The notes: generated by a model not told the origin, from the letters alone. 7,195 nucleotides of DNA from CAZUGA01 sp964619885 (GCA_964619885.1 CAZUGA010000076.1:1-7195); one strand, 5' to 3'. Positions 1 to 6,074 are shown, counted from the stretch's first letter. Program-made: numbers and translations.

Positions 1-32
1 ACATCAATCAGATCAACCATAATAAAATCTAG

Positions 33-323
33 GTGGTTGCGCTGGACGCTTACGGCAAATTAACCGTCGATGTCCAAAATGCTCGCATTTACACTGTTCC
101 AGATGGCATTTTTCTTGTCAGCCCAGCCATCTTCAAAAAGTTCGTCGAGAATATCGGCGCTAAATCGAGTTGGGAACACGTGCAAAAGCGGTTCCTGAAG
201 TTAAAACTCCACACCAAAACTCCAGATGGTTTCAACGTTCACAAACTTGAAGCGAACGGTTCTGTTCTTCATGGAATCATAGTAGCTAAGCTGACCGGTG
301 GCATCATCAAAACGACGTTATAG
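33..323 (+). pseudogene. C-terminal remnant of MobH/TraI_2-family conjugative relaxase
   Basis: This open frame of 96 codons (GTG first codon) matches the C-terminal domain of TraI_2/MobH relaxases, the nickases that start DNA transfer of integrative conjugative elements and some large plasmids. Recognisable parts are the strand/loop pattern NARIYTVPDGIFLVSPAIF (residues 17-34), a W-x-x-V-Q-K-R-F-x-K-L helix (47-57), then TPDGFNVH (63-70) and a final LHG (79-81). Family members normally end with this module after a long N-terminal HD-type relaxase region; here a TAG at 30-32 lies in the same frame directly upstream, and the frame is open from the window edge to that stop. The last residues after LHG do not look like the usual tail. 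No good ribosome-binding site precedes the GTG. I read it as a decayed or fragmented relaxase gene rather than a functional small protein; a separately translated C-terminal domain is the alternative. Confidence 0.72.
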
Positions 324-655
324 AATAGACGGTCGCCCATTGAGAGCTGTATTCCAGGTTGTGCTCAAATACCACCCGTACCGACGTTCCAGATTTTAGG
401 AGAATACCGATTTGCCTGGTTCATCTCTCTATCCTCTTGGAAATTGGAGTTTCCGAAAACCCGGGGATGGTTAAGCTTCGTCATTGTCTTATATATTCAG
501 TCATCTGTGCGGTTATCGCCAAAATTAACCTTACATGAGGAGTAACTGGAAAAGTACCCTTATTTGACTATCGATGAGTATCGGTTGGTTATCATCCATA
601 ATGCGATGCAAAGTCCCGAATCGGATGCTGTTTTTTTGAAAAAACTGGTAATTTT
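324..655. other. gene-poor spacer between relaxase remnant and IS remnant
   Basis: I see no convincing intact gene in these roughly 330 bases. Two fragments look faintly protein-like. A minus-strand frame is open from 420 down to 310. A plus-strand frame of about 38 codons (546-662) encodes IDEYRLVIIHNAMQSPESDA and a hydrophobic tail, and stops just inside the IS remnant. Neither has a clear start codon with a ribosome-binding site. The stretch is probably decayed mobile-element sequence. Confidence 0.5.
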
Positions 656-660
656 TACAA

Positions 661-746
661 GCTGATTGACAGATCCCCACCAACTGAGTCTGTCGGCGAA
701 TCGAAAGCCGGTGCTTGCGGTCAATCATCGCTTTTCGCTCAGCCAT
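661..746 (-). pseudogene. IS3-family transposase OrfB, 5' fragment
   Basis: The frame opens with MAERKAMIDRKHRLSIRRQT and continues QLVGICQSA, the standard N-terminus of IS3-family OrfB proteins of this group, in which an RRQ-x-Q-L-V-G-I/L-x-R-S/A segment precedes the YY(R/Q)P region. After about 30 codons the similarity ends; the open frame continues to a stop at 531 with unrelated sequence. The integrase-like DDE domain, normally about 250 residues, is absent. The fragment overlaps the end of orfA by 22 bases in the -1 frame, the usual arrangement for making an OrfAB fusion by programmed frameshifting. It is non-functional as a transposase. Confidence 0.75.
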
Positions 747-1027
747 CCCGCCTTGCTGAGCGCACCTTCTAAAAAATCAATTTCCAGCGCCTGCTGGCCA
801 ATTTTCGCGTGCAATTGCTTGAGGTCAATTTCCGGTTTTTGATGAGCTTCGCCACCGAATACCGAATCCGTATTTCCCAGCAATTGTTTCCGCCATTCCG
901 TAATTTGATTCGGATGAACGCCGAACTGCCGCGACAGTTCGGCCAACGTTTTGTCGCCCTGGATTGCGGCCAGCGCCACTTTTGCCTTAAAGACCGGTGA
1001 ATGTTTTCTGCGAGGTCGTCTGCTCAT
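725..1027 (-). CDS. IS3-family transposase OrfA (helix-turn-helix protein)
   Basis: This 100-residue protein has the hallmarks of IS3-family OrfA. A basic start (MSRRPRRKHSPVFKAKVALA) is followed by a helix-turn-helix around residues 27-50 with the family signature LAELSRQFGVHPNQITEWRK. A C-terminal leucine-rich coiled coil (about 70-95) ends in DFLEGALSKAGWLSEKR. In the family OrfA binds the terminal repeats, and fused to OrfB it forms the transposase. The length is normal. A purine-rich GAGAGGA lies 4 bases before the ATG. The gene is intact, but its partner orfB is truncated, so at most it could act as a DNA-binding regulator or inhibitor of related elements elsewhere in the genome. Confidence 0.88.
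   Translation of the reverse strand: MSRRPRRKHSPVFKAKVALAAIQGDKTLAELSRQFGVHPNQITEWRKQLLGNTDSVFGGEAHQKPEIDLKQLHAKIGQQALEIDFLEGALSKAGWLSEKR
731..735 (-). promoter_or_regulatory. probable -1 ribosomal frameshift site (A-AAA-G) between orfA and orfB
   Basis: On the minus strand the run AAAAG lies four codons or fewer before the orfA stop, inside the overlap with orfB, which is in the -1 frame. A_AAA_G motifs at this place are the known slippage signal in many IS3-family elements. With orfB truncated, slippage now would yield only a short fusion. The assignment is by position and motif only. Confidence 0.45.
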
Positions 1028-1043
1028 TATCCTCTCTTATCTC

Positions 1044-1060
1044 TGGCGTTTCCCACGCCA
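1044..1060. repeat. stem-loop upstream of orfA
   Basis: TGGCGT (1044-1049) and ACGCCA (1055-1060) are perfect inverted copies around a 5-base loop. The structure lies 17 bases before the orfA start codon, inside the likely IS end. It may limit read-through expression of the transposase, as end-proximal hairpins do in some insertion sequences; that role is inferred. Confidence 0.4.
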
Positions 1061-1080
1061 AATGGGAGCAGTCTATCACT

Positions 1081-1312
1081 TATCTCGGTGTTCAGATTCT
1101 TGGGACCACCTCTTAAAGTCAAGATTCGACCCGTTAATTTTTAACCCTTAAGAATAGAAGCCTTCCCCTGCGGGATGAAATTGTCTGAGTTATTTTTTAC
1201 ACATTTATCAGCCAAAAAATAGAAGCTAATGTTATTTAAGCGACATTATTCGCCGCATGTAACCCGTATCATTTCGGCATCAACTTATATTCCAATAGCT
1301 TAAATTTAACAA
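1081..1312. other. spacer between IS remnant and ATPase gene
   Basis: No gene is supported here. The sequence is A+T-rich near 1190-1235 and should contain the promoter of the ATPase cluster, but I found no -35/-10 pair good enough to call. The best pieces (TTTACA at 1196-1201, TTGTCT at 1181-1186) lack a matching -10. A 9-base direct repeat AATAGAAGC occurs at 1153-1161 and 1218-1226. A short plus-strand frame ending at 1151 (SDSWDHLLKSRFDPLIFNP) could be the tail of a lost gene. Confidence 0.4.
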
Positions 1313-3427
1313 ATGAGGCCATCCTTTGCTATGTCGATTCACTTAAACAAACCAAAAAACCAATTTCTGAAACACCCTTGTTCCGATCTGGCTGCTATTT
1401 GGGGATTGAGAATCTTGTTAGATTTAAATGGCTGGAAATCCTTAAGCACTGGCTACATTTCATTAACCAGTGATGGTGATCTGCTGAGAACCATTGGGTT
1501 AGGACATCTTGAAGATAAAAAAATGAAGAAGAAGGATTTTTTAATCGAATTGAGAAGGCGCCAATTGGCTTGCGAACAAAGCAAGATCAACACATGCCCC
1601 AAATATCGAAAGAATCTGAATCGCTTCAGAAAATTACTCAGTTTATCAAAAGAAGAAACTAAAATTTTAAGTTTTGCGGTAGTGTTACACAGCCATTCCG
1701 GATTAACTAATATCGCTAATACACTTGACAACATCACCCCAAATGCACTGATTTCCGTATTTTCCAGTATTTTAGATCTTCCTGGAAAAAAGATTCAAGC
1801 CGCCTTATCGCATAAGGGCATTCTCGCACGTTCCGGTATTCTACGATTCTCCAGAAGCAAATTGGATAAAATGTGTGGCCAATTGGATATTATGGACGAA
1901 CTGATTAGTTTGTTGTTTTCTCCAATGTCTTCCGAGATGCTGCAACAATTTTTCCATACTGCCCAACGCTCAAAGTTGTGCCCCAATGATTATCAGTACA
2001 TACAAACTGACTATCAACTTATTCGACGTTATTTACAAAAAAGTTCAAAACGCGGCTTAAAAGGCATCAATATATTGCTGCATGGAACACCTGGAACTGG
2101 AAAAACTGAATTGGCTCGTACACTCAGTGAAGATTTAGGATTGGAGTCATTTGAAATCAGCACTACCAATCTGGATGGAGAAGCTTTAGAAGGTAAAAGC
2201 CGCTTTACTGCGTATCAACTCAGCCAACAAGTATTAGCCAAAAGGGAAAACACATTGATCATCTTCGATGAAATTGAAGATGTTTTTCCTGCAACAGATC
2301 CTTTTTTCGGAAAAATTCCCGTCGAAGAAAAACGCAAAGCATGGGTCAATCAGCTTCTGGAAGAAAACAGTGTTCCCGCCATTTGGATCAGTAATGATAT
2401 TGAGCAAATTGACAATGCTTACATCCGAAGGTTTGACTTTGTACTAAAGCTTGAAGCCCCTCCCAGAAAAGTGAGAACTGCCATGTTTGAAACTTACCTT
2501 GCAGGATTGTCTGTGTCTAAACAATGGATACAACAAGCCGCAGCCAATAAAAATCTGGCGCCTGCTTTAATATCCCGTGCAGCAAAAGTCGTTGCAACTA
2601 TTCATGATGAGAGCGTATCTGCAGAGCAAGACTTGGAACACATATTAGGTAATTCTCTTGCAGCGATGGGCTTATCTGAGCAGCTCATGACACAGGGGCA
2701 TACGGCGAGCACGCCATACTGTCTGAATGCCTTGAATGCTGACTATGATATGAAACAATTACTACAAGGGTTAAAAGCCCATCCCCAGGGTAGGCTCTGC
2801 CTTTATGGTCCTCCTGGTACTGGAAAAACAGAATTTGGAAAATTCATTGCCCAGCAGTTAGATCAACCCTTATTGGTTAAGCGTGCTTCTGACATTCTTA
2901 ATGCTTATGTAGGTGGAACCGAAAAACTGATTGCAACCATGTTTAAACAGGCTCGACATGATCATTCTGTTTTATTACTGGATGAAGCGGACAGTTTTCT
3001 GCAAAACAGAAGCAAAGCCCGGTACAGTTGGCAAATCTCTCATGTCAACGAACTGCTCACCCAAATGGAAGAATTCGAGGGTTTGTTCATCTGCTCCACG
3101 AATCTGGTGGATTCCCTGGATTTCGCTTCTATCCGTCGTTTTGATGTCAAAATTAAATTTGACTACCTCTTACCTGAACAAGCCTGGCATTTGTTCCAAC
3201 AAGTATTGAAAGAGATGCAAGTTACTGTCAAAAACAAAAAGCGCTGGCAAGCTGAGCTTGGAAACCTTCAGCAAATAACACCGGGAGACTTCGCTACTGT
3301 GATACGAAAAAACCGCTTAAAAAGTGCAAAACTGAATGCAGAAACTTTGATGCAAGGTTTGTCTTTAGAACATAGCTTCAAGCCACAGTCTCAATCACGA
3401 GGGATTGGGTTTCTTGCTGAAATTTGA
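1313..3427 (+). CDS. tandem AAA+ ATPase with helical N-terminal region
   Basis: The 704-residue product carries two AAA modules of the COG0464 type. Module 1 has Walker A GTPGTGKT (258-265), Walker B IIFDEIED (316-323; D319, E320), a sensor-1 N361 in WISND and a paired-arginine box IRRFD (371-375). Module 2 has Walker A GPPGTGKT (499-506), Walker B LLLDEAD (554-560; E558), a sensor-1 N597 in STN and IRRFD (607-611). Both should bind and hydrolyse ATP. Only module 2 shows an aromatic pore-loop pattern (AYVGG, Y532); the equivalent in module 1 (LDGEALEG) lacks one. Residues about 95-215 are helical and perhaps winged-helix-like. No signal peptide or membrane segment is seen, so a cytoplasmic protein-remodelling hexamer is likely. 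Start choice is open: the first ATG has no Shine-Dalgarno, while ATG 1331 (residue 7) has GAGG 12 bases upstream. It leads a three-gene cluster; the substrate is unknown. Confidence 0.85.
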   Translation: MRPSFAMSIHLNKPKNQFLKHPCSDLAAIWGLRILLDLNGWKSLSTGYISLTSDGDLLRTIGLGHLEDKKMKKKDFLIELRRRQLACEQSKINTCPKYRKNLNRFRKLLSLSKEETKILSFAVVLHSHSGLTNIANTLDNITPNALISVFSSILDLPGKKIQAALSHKGILARSGILRFSRSKLDKMCGQLDIMDELISLLFSPMSSEMLQQFFHTAQRSKLCPNDYQYIQTDYQLIRRYLQKSSKRGLKGINILLHGTPGTGKTELARTLSEDLGLESFEISTTNLDGEALEGKSRFTAYQLSQQVLAKRENTLIIFDEIEDVFPATDPFFGKIPVEEKRKAWVNQLLEENSVPAIWISNDIEQIDNAYIRRFDFVLKLEAPPRKVRTAMFETYLAGLSVSKQWIQQAAANKNLAPALISRAAKVVATIHDESVSAEQDLEHILGNSLAAMGLSEQLMTQGHTASTPYCLNALNADYDMKQLLQGLKAHPQGRLCLYGPPGTGKTEFGKFIAQQLDQPLLVKRASDILNAYVGGTEKLIATMFKQARHDHSVLLLDEADSFLQNRSKARYSWQISHVNELLTQMEEFEGLFICSTNLVDSLDFASIRRFDVKIKFDYLLPEQAWHLFQQVLKEMQVTVKNKKRWQAELGNLQQITPGDFATVIRKNRLKSAKLNAETLMQGLSLEHSFKPQSQSRGIGFLAEI
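1315..1318 (+). promoter_or_regulatory. possible Shine-Dalgarno favouring the internal start at 1331
   Basis: GAGG overlaps the first ATG of the ATPase frame and stands 12 bases ahead of a second in-frame ATG at 1331. The spacing is longer than optimal, but no purine-rich site exists before the first ATG, so the protein may begin MSIHLNKPK and be six residues shorter. Confidence 0.35.
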
Positions 3428-3453
3428 CTACCCTGAAAATAGAGTAATAGTAT

Positions 3454-3978
3454 ATGAAAGATGCATTTATGCGATGGTTATTAACCCATAGCCAGCGCTT
3501 TCATCAACCGCCTTGTAACATCCAGGTTAGTAATCACGTCATCTCATTTAACCTGACTGGTATCACGCCGGTACTGGCATGGGAGATATACGATTATCAT
3601 GCTATGTTAATCGTATATTATCAAATTGGCCCTGATGATGACGATACGTTTTGGGATGGGCTGGTAGATTTTGATATCGCCACAATACAATCGGCTACCG
3701 GTAAATACTACTGTGATTTATGTGAGGAACAACATAGAGATTATTACCCAACACGATTGGCGCTTTGGGAATCACATTGTTTTGAAAACATCTTGAACTG
3801 GAGCAACCAGCATATCACACTCAACAAGGTTCTAGTCTTATTCACACTGAAAGGCAGAGGGTGTACTTGGGCGAAATTAATCGACCCAACCAAACCGGAG
3901 TCGAAAGCACAAATACAAAAAGAACATGTTTGCAAAGTGATTCCTGTGCTGGCAAACCCGCCAGGAACAAATCCATGA
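3454..3978 (+). CDS. uncharacterised 174-aa protein with CxxC pair, second gene of ATPase-sirtuin cluster
   Basis: I do not recognise a characterised family. The protein is soluble-looking, without signal peptide or clear membrane helix. Features seen: a hydrophobic, aromatic-rich beta-like stretch at 38-58 (VLAWEIYDYHAMLIVYYQ), an acidic run DDDD (61-64), a CxxC pair (C87, C90) followed by H94, and an aromatic segment with W105, H108 and C109. The pattern YYCDLC, then YPTRLALWESH and ILNW, gives the impression of a conserved motif, and C87/C90 with H94, H108 or C109 could hold a metal; both points are inference. It starts 26 bases after the ATPase stop with only a weak purine-rich stretch before ATG. 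Its stop overlaps the sirtuin start (ATGA). Its place between an AAA+ ATPase and a deacylase suggests an adaptor, substrate or regulator. Confidence 0.7.
   Translation: MKDAFMRWLLTHSQRFHQPPCNIQVSNHVISFNLTGITPVLAWEIYDYHAMLIVYYQIGPDDDDTFWDGLVDFDIATIQSATGKYYCDLCEEQHRDYYPTRLALWESHCFENILNWSNQHITLNKVLVLFTLKGRGCTWAKLIDPTKPESKAQIQKEHVCKVIPVLANPPGTNP
3963..3966 (+). promoter_or_regulatory. Shine-Dalgarno of the sirtuin gene
   Basis: AGGA lies 8 bases before ATG 3975, inside the end of the preceding gene. It fixes the sirtuin start at 3975 rather than at an upstream in-frame ATG at 3861, and together with the ATGA stop/start overlap indicates translational coupling. Confidence 0.65.
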
Positions 3979-4685
3979 CAAAAACAACACAACACATCGT
4001 TGTTTTTACCGGCGCAGGCATAAGTGCTGAAAGCGGTTTGCAAACGTTCCGGGATAGCGGCGGGTTGTGGAATCAATACCCTGTGGAAGAAGTAGCTACT
4101 CTGACTGCATGGAAAAAGGATCGTCAAAAGGTACTGCATTTCTATAATCTGCGCAGACAACAAGTGAGACAAGCCAAACCTAACGCAGCACATCTTTCGT
4201 TGGTGCATTTGCAGGAACATTTTCAGGTTACCATTATTACTCAGAATATTGATGATTTACATGAACGTGCAGGTTCCTGCAATGTTTTACATTTGCATGG
4301 CGAAATCATGAAAGCGCGTAGTTCAGCAAATGAGCATTTGTTGTATGAGTTAGGTGACAGAGACATTCAATTGGGTGATAAATGTGAAAAAGGTAGTCAG
4401 CTTAGGCCACATGTAGTCTGGTTTGGCGAAAGCGTACCAAAGTTTAATTATGCATGTAAAATTGCAAAACAGGCTGATTTATTGCTTGTGATTGGTACCT
4501 CTTTGCAGGTTTATCCAGCTGCATCTTTACTGCAATATATTATTCGTGGCACAACTATCGTGGTTGTCGCTCCGGAATTGGAAAATCCACCACCAGACAC
4601 TGTTTGGTACCAGGAAAAGGCTGTTATCAAAATTCCAGAATTGGTGGATGACTGGGTTACGAATGGGTTGCGGAAAAGAGCTTAA
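3975..4685 (+). CDS. SIR2-family NAD-dependent protein deacylase (class III, CobB-like)
   Basis: The 236-residue protein is a single sirtuin domain of normal bacterial length. NAD-binding and catalytic motifs are complete: GAGISAESG (13-21), FRDSGGLW (25-32), TQNIDDLHERAG (89-100), HLHGE with the catalytic histidine H108, LRPHVVWFGE (143-152) and GTSLQVYPAA (174-183). Y57-x-x-R60 in FYNLRR is the class III signature that in CobB and SIRT5 reads acidic acyl-lysines, so desuccinylase or demalonylase activity is expected, releasing nicotinamide and O-acyl-ADP-ribose. The zinc module is degenerate: only C137 remains where CobB has paired cysteines. From memory, related bacterial sirtuins also lack them, so this need not mean inactivity. 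The true start is 3975; 38 extra upstream codons in frame lie wholly within the preceding gene. Third gene of the cluster, possibly moonlighting as an NAD-consuming effector, though its sequence is closer to housekeeping deacylases than to the large SIR2 defence effectors. Confidence 0.9.
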   Translation: MTKTTQHIVVFTGAGISAESGLQTFRDSGGLWNQYPVEEVATLTAWKKDRQKVLHFYNLRRQQVRQAKPNAAHLSLVHLQEHFQVTIITQNIDDLHERAGSCNVLHLHGEIMKARSSANEHLLYELGDRDIQLGDKCEKGSQLRPHVVWFGESVPKFNYACKIAKQADLLLVIGTSLQVYPAASLLQYIIRGTTIVVVAPELENPPPDTVWYQEKAVIKIPELVDDWVTNGLRKRA

Positions 4686-4740
4686 TTGCCCAAATCAAAT
4701 ATTTTCGCCTACTATTAAGAACTTATCTATACAGAAAGAA

Positions 4741-4771
4741 GGACATCACTGTCCAATCAGATCTAAATTGG
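4741..4771. repeat. overlapping small stem-loops between convergent genes
   Basis: GGACA (4741-4745) pairs with TGTCC (4750-4754) around a 4-base loop. The last two bases of that stem begin a second inverted pair, CCAAT (4753-4757) and ATTGG (4767-4771). The two hairpins share bases and could not form together. There is no T-run behind either, so I do not call an intrinsic terminator. The position between the sirtuin and the converging nuclease gene makes an inefficient bidirectional stop possible. Confidence 0.3.
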
Positions 4772-4806
4772 TCCTGAATATATGTTACGCCAGAACAATT
4801 GTGGCA

Positions 4807-6027
4807 TCAGCACTTACTTTTATCTACATGATTTTTTATATCTTCAACAATTTTACGGAAATCCTTTCCAATAAATGACTTCCATTTTTCATCTATCTCT
4901 TTATAAATGAGTTCTATTTCACCTTTTAATATGGACTCAGTAACAATGTCGTTTTTATATATTGATGTGAATTTCGGAGTGTTTCTGATAGGGTTATAAT
5001 TTATATCATTATTACGATTTTCTCTTATGCTCTCAATTATTTGATTTCTTATATCCTTGTTTTCAGTAGGGCCTACTACCAAGTGTAACGATAATCCATT
5101 TACGGTGTTTCTAAATTCAAACAATAATAATTTTTTGGTACTTGTCCAGCCATGTCCTTCTTTCTGTATATCTAAATCCTTCCAAGCTACTGGTGAAAAC
5201 CTAATATAGCTTTTTACGCAGTCATCTTTTTCAATATATTTTTTTTCTTCGCCTATCTTGTTTAGTAAGTAATCCCTTATTTCTGCTTGTTTATCTGGCT
5301 TATGTTCAATTATCAAGTCAACTGCATGTTTATGTTTTTTATAAATTTCTTGACAAAGATTTGCTATTTCGCCATTAGTCATAATATGCCTTTTAATAAT
5401 TTCAAGATAGTTTTTAAGTAGTATGCGAATGTCTTCAGATATCCTTGATTCAAACTTCATCAATGTTGATTTTAAAATATTTGATACATCAAAATATGAA
5501 AATGTAATCCAGTTTCTTTCTGTGGCTTCAATGCCATCAGGAGTCAAAAAAACATATAGCTTATTAAATTTTTCATAATCCTTTTTTACTCTATCAGAAT
5601 ATTTTAATAACTGTCCTTTCGACTCAGCTGAATCAACTTTATTTTCGATAACAACAACTAAATTATTGTGAGTACTAACCAATAAAATATCTATATTATT
5701 TTTTTCTCTGTAAACTTCAACACCATTAAAATCATTTATATCAATTTCTATTAGACTAATATCGCTAACATCATCACTATTACTTAATATTGTTTTTAAA
5801 ACCTTCTTTAAGAAATAGTCGCCTAACCCATGAGCTTCAGCCGGATTTAGCAAAAATGCTAAAATATTTGAATGTCTCAATTCAGACCTTATTCCACCAA
5901 TTGCGTCAAATATATTAAATTCTGATAATTTATCTTCTAATTTTTCAATATTCTTATCTAAAATAAAATATTCGAGTTGTTTTTTCTCGGTATTATTTGT
6001 CATAGTCAACCATTGAGAATTCACCAT
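4807..6027 (-). CDS. PD-(D/E)XK nuclease-superfamily protein (PDDEXK_4 type)
   Basis: The N-terminal half of this 406-residue protein carries the nuclease fold. IRSELRHSNILAFLLNP (46-62) gives the helix glutamate E49 and the family-typical S/H-N-I-L-A-LL-P pattern. D113 in NNIDILLV, E128 and K130 in VVVIENKVDS, and Q139 in KGQLLKY complete the D-(E)xK core. These residues predict a metal-dependent DNA endonuclease; the lysine-rich C-terminal half is unassigned. PDDEXK_4 proteins often occur alone in genomic and defence islands. The gene is much richer in A and T than the ATPase-sirtuin cluster, which suggests separate acquisition. It converges on the sirtuin gene and has its own likely promoter. 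The start is uncertain: neither ATG 6027 nor the in-frame ATG at 6003 (residue 9, MTNNTEKK) has a clear ribosome-binding site, and the latter may be the true one. Cleavage of DNA and a defence role are inferred from the fold and context. Confidence 0.82.
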   Translation of the reverse strand: MVNSQWLTMTNNTEKKQLEYFILDKNIEKLEDKLSEFNIFDAIGGIRSELRHSNILAFLLNPAEAHGLGDYFLKKVLKTILSNSDDVSDISLIEIDINDFNGVEVYREKNNIDILLVSTHNNLVVVIENKVDSAESKGQLLKYSDRVKKDYEKFNKLYVFLTPDGIEATERNWITFSYFDVSNILKSTLMKFESRISEDIRILLKNYLEIIKRHIMTNGEIANLCQEIYKKHKHAVDLIIEHKPDKQAEIRDYLLNKIGEEKKYIEKDDCVKSYIRFSPVAWKDLDIQKEGHGWTSTKKLLLFEFRNTVNGLSLHLVVGPTENKDIRNQIIESIRENRNNDINYNPIRNTPKFTSIYKNDIVTESILKGEIELIYKEIDEKWKSFIGKDFRKIVEDIKNHVDKSKC

Positions 6028-6032
6028 TGAGA
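6009..6032. repeat. tandem 10-base direct repeat at the nuclease start
   Basis: ACCATTGAGA occurs at 6009-6018 and again at 6023-6032, a 14-base period, across the two candidate start codons of the nuclease gene. It could be an operator or a replication-slippage duplication that created the upstream in-frame ATG. Confidence 0.45.
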
Positions 6033-6045
6033 TTAATTAAAAACT

Positions 6046-6062
6046 GAATCGTTTATTGATTC
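6046..6062. repeat. small inverted repeat in the nuclease leader
   Basis: GAATC (6046-6050) and GATTC (6058-6062) are perfect inverted copies with a 7-base loop, placed between the predicted -10 box and the start of the nuclease gene. A repressor site or weak leader hairpin is possible; five base pairs is little evidence. Confidence 0.25.
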
Positions 6063-6074
6063 GCGGATAAAATA

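Larger units (their letters stand above)
660..1080 (-). mobile_element. truncated IS3-family insertion sequence
   Basis: The segment holds a complete orfA and only the first part of orfB of an IS3-family element, both on the minus strand; such elements are normally about 1.2-1.5 kb. The orfB similarity stops near 660, so the DDE catalytic domain and one terminal repeat are missing. The other end is probably near 1074-1080. Read on the minus strand, the sequence ACTGCTCCCATTT just inside that point resembles the terminal repeat of IS150-like elements (a comparison from memory). With one end and the catalytic domain gone, it cannot move by itself. Both boundaries are estimates. Confidence 0.7.

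Noticed and set aside
531..660. Continuation of the orfB frame to a stop at 531
   Set aside because: Sequence after QLVGICQSA does not resemble IS3 OrfB; it is flanking DNA read through by chance.
1181..1209. Possible promoter of the ATPase cluster
   Set aside because: TTGTCT with TTTATC at 17 bases matches the -10 consensus at only three positions; too weak to call.
1453..1737. Minus-strand open frame inside the ATPase gene
   Set aside because: It lies antisense to a well-supported AAA+ protein and encodes a composition typical of antisense shadows.
2931..3209. Plus-strand open frame in another phase within AAA module 2
   Set aside because: It overlaps the Walker B and sensor-1 codons of the real gene and shows no family motifs.
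3861..3974. N-terminal extension of the sirtuin by 38 codons
   Set aside because: The extension lies entirely inside the preceding gene, has no sirtuin similarity, and the start at 3975 has AGGA 8 bases upstream plus an ATGA coupling.
3744..4220. 158-codon minus-strand frame across the small gene and the sirtuin
   Set aside because: It is antisense to the sirtuin NAD-binding motifs and is cysteine/phenylalanine-rich without recognisable domains.
4492..4878. 128-codon plus-strand frame at the end of the sirtuin
   Set aside because: It reads the sirtuin C-terminus in another phase and runs into the antisense of the nuclease gene; no domain or ribosome-binding site.
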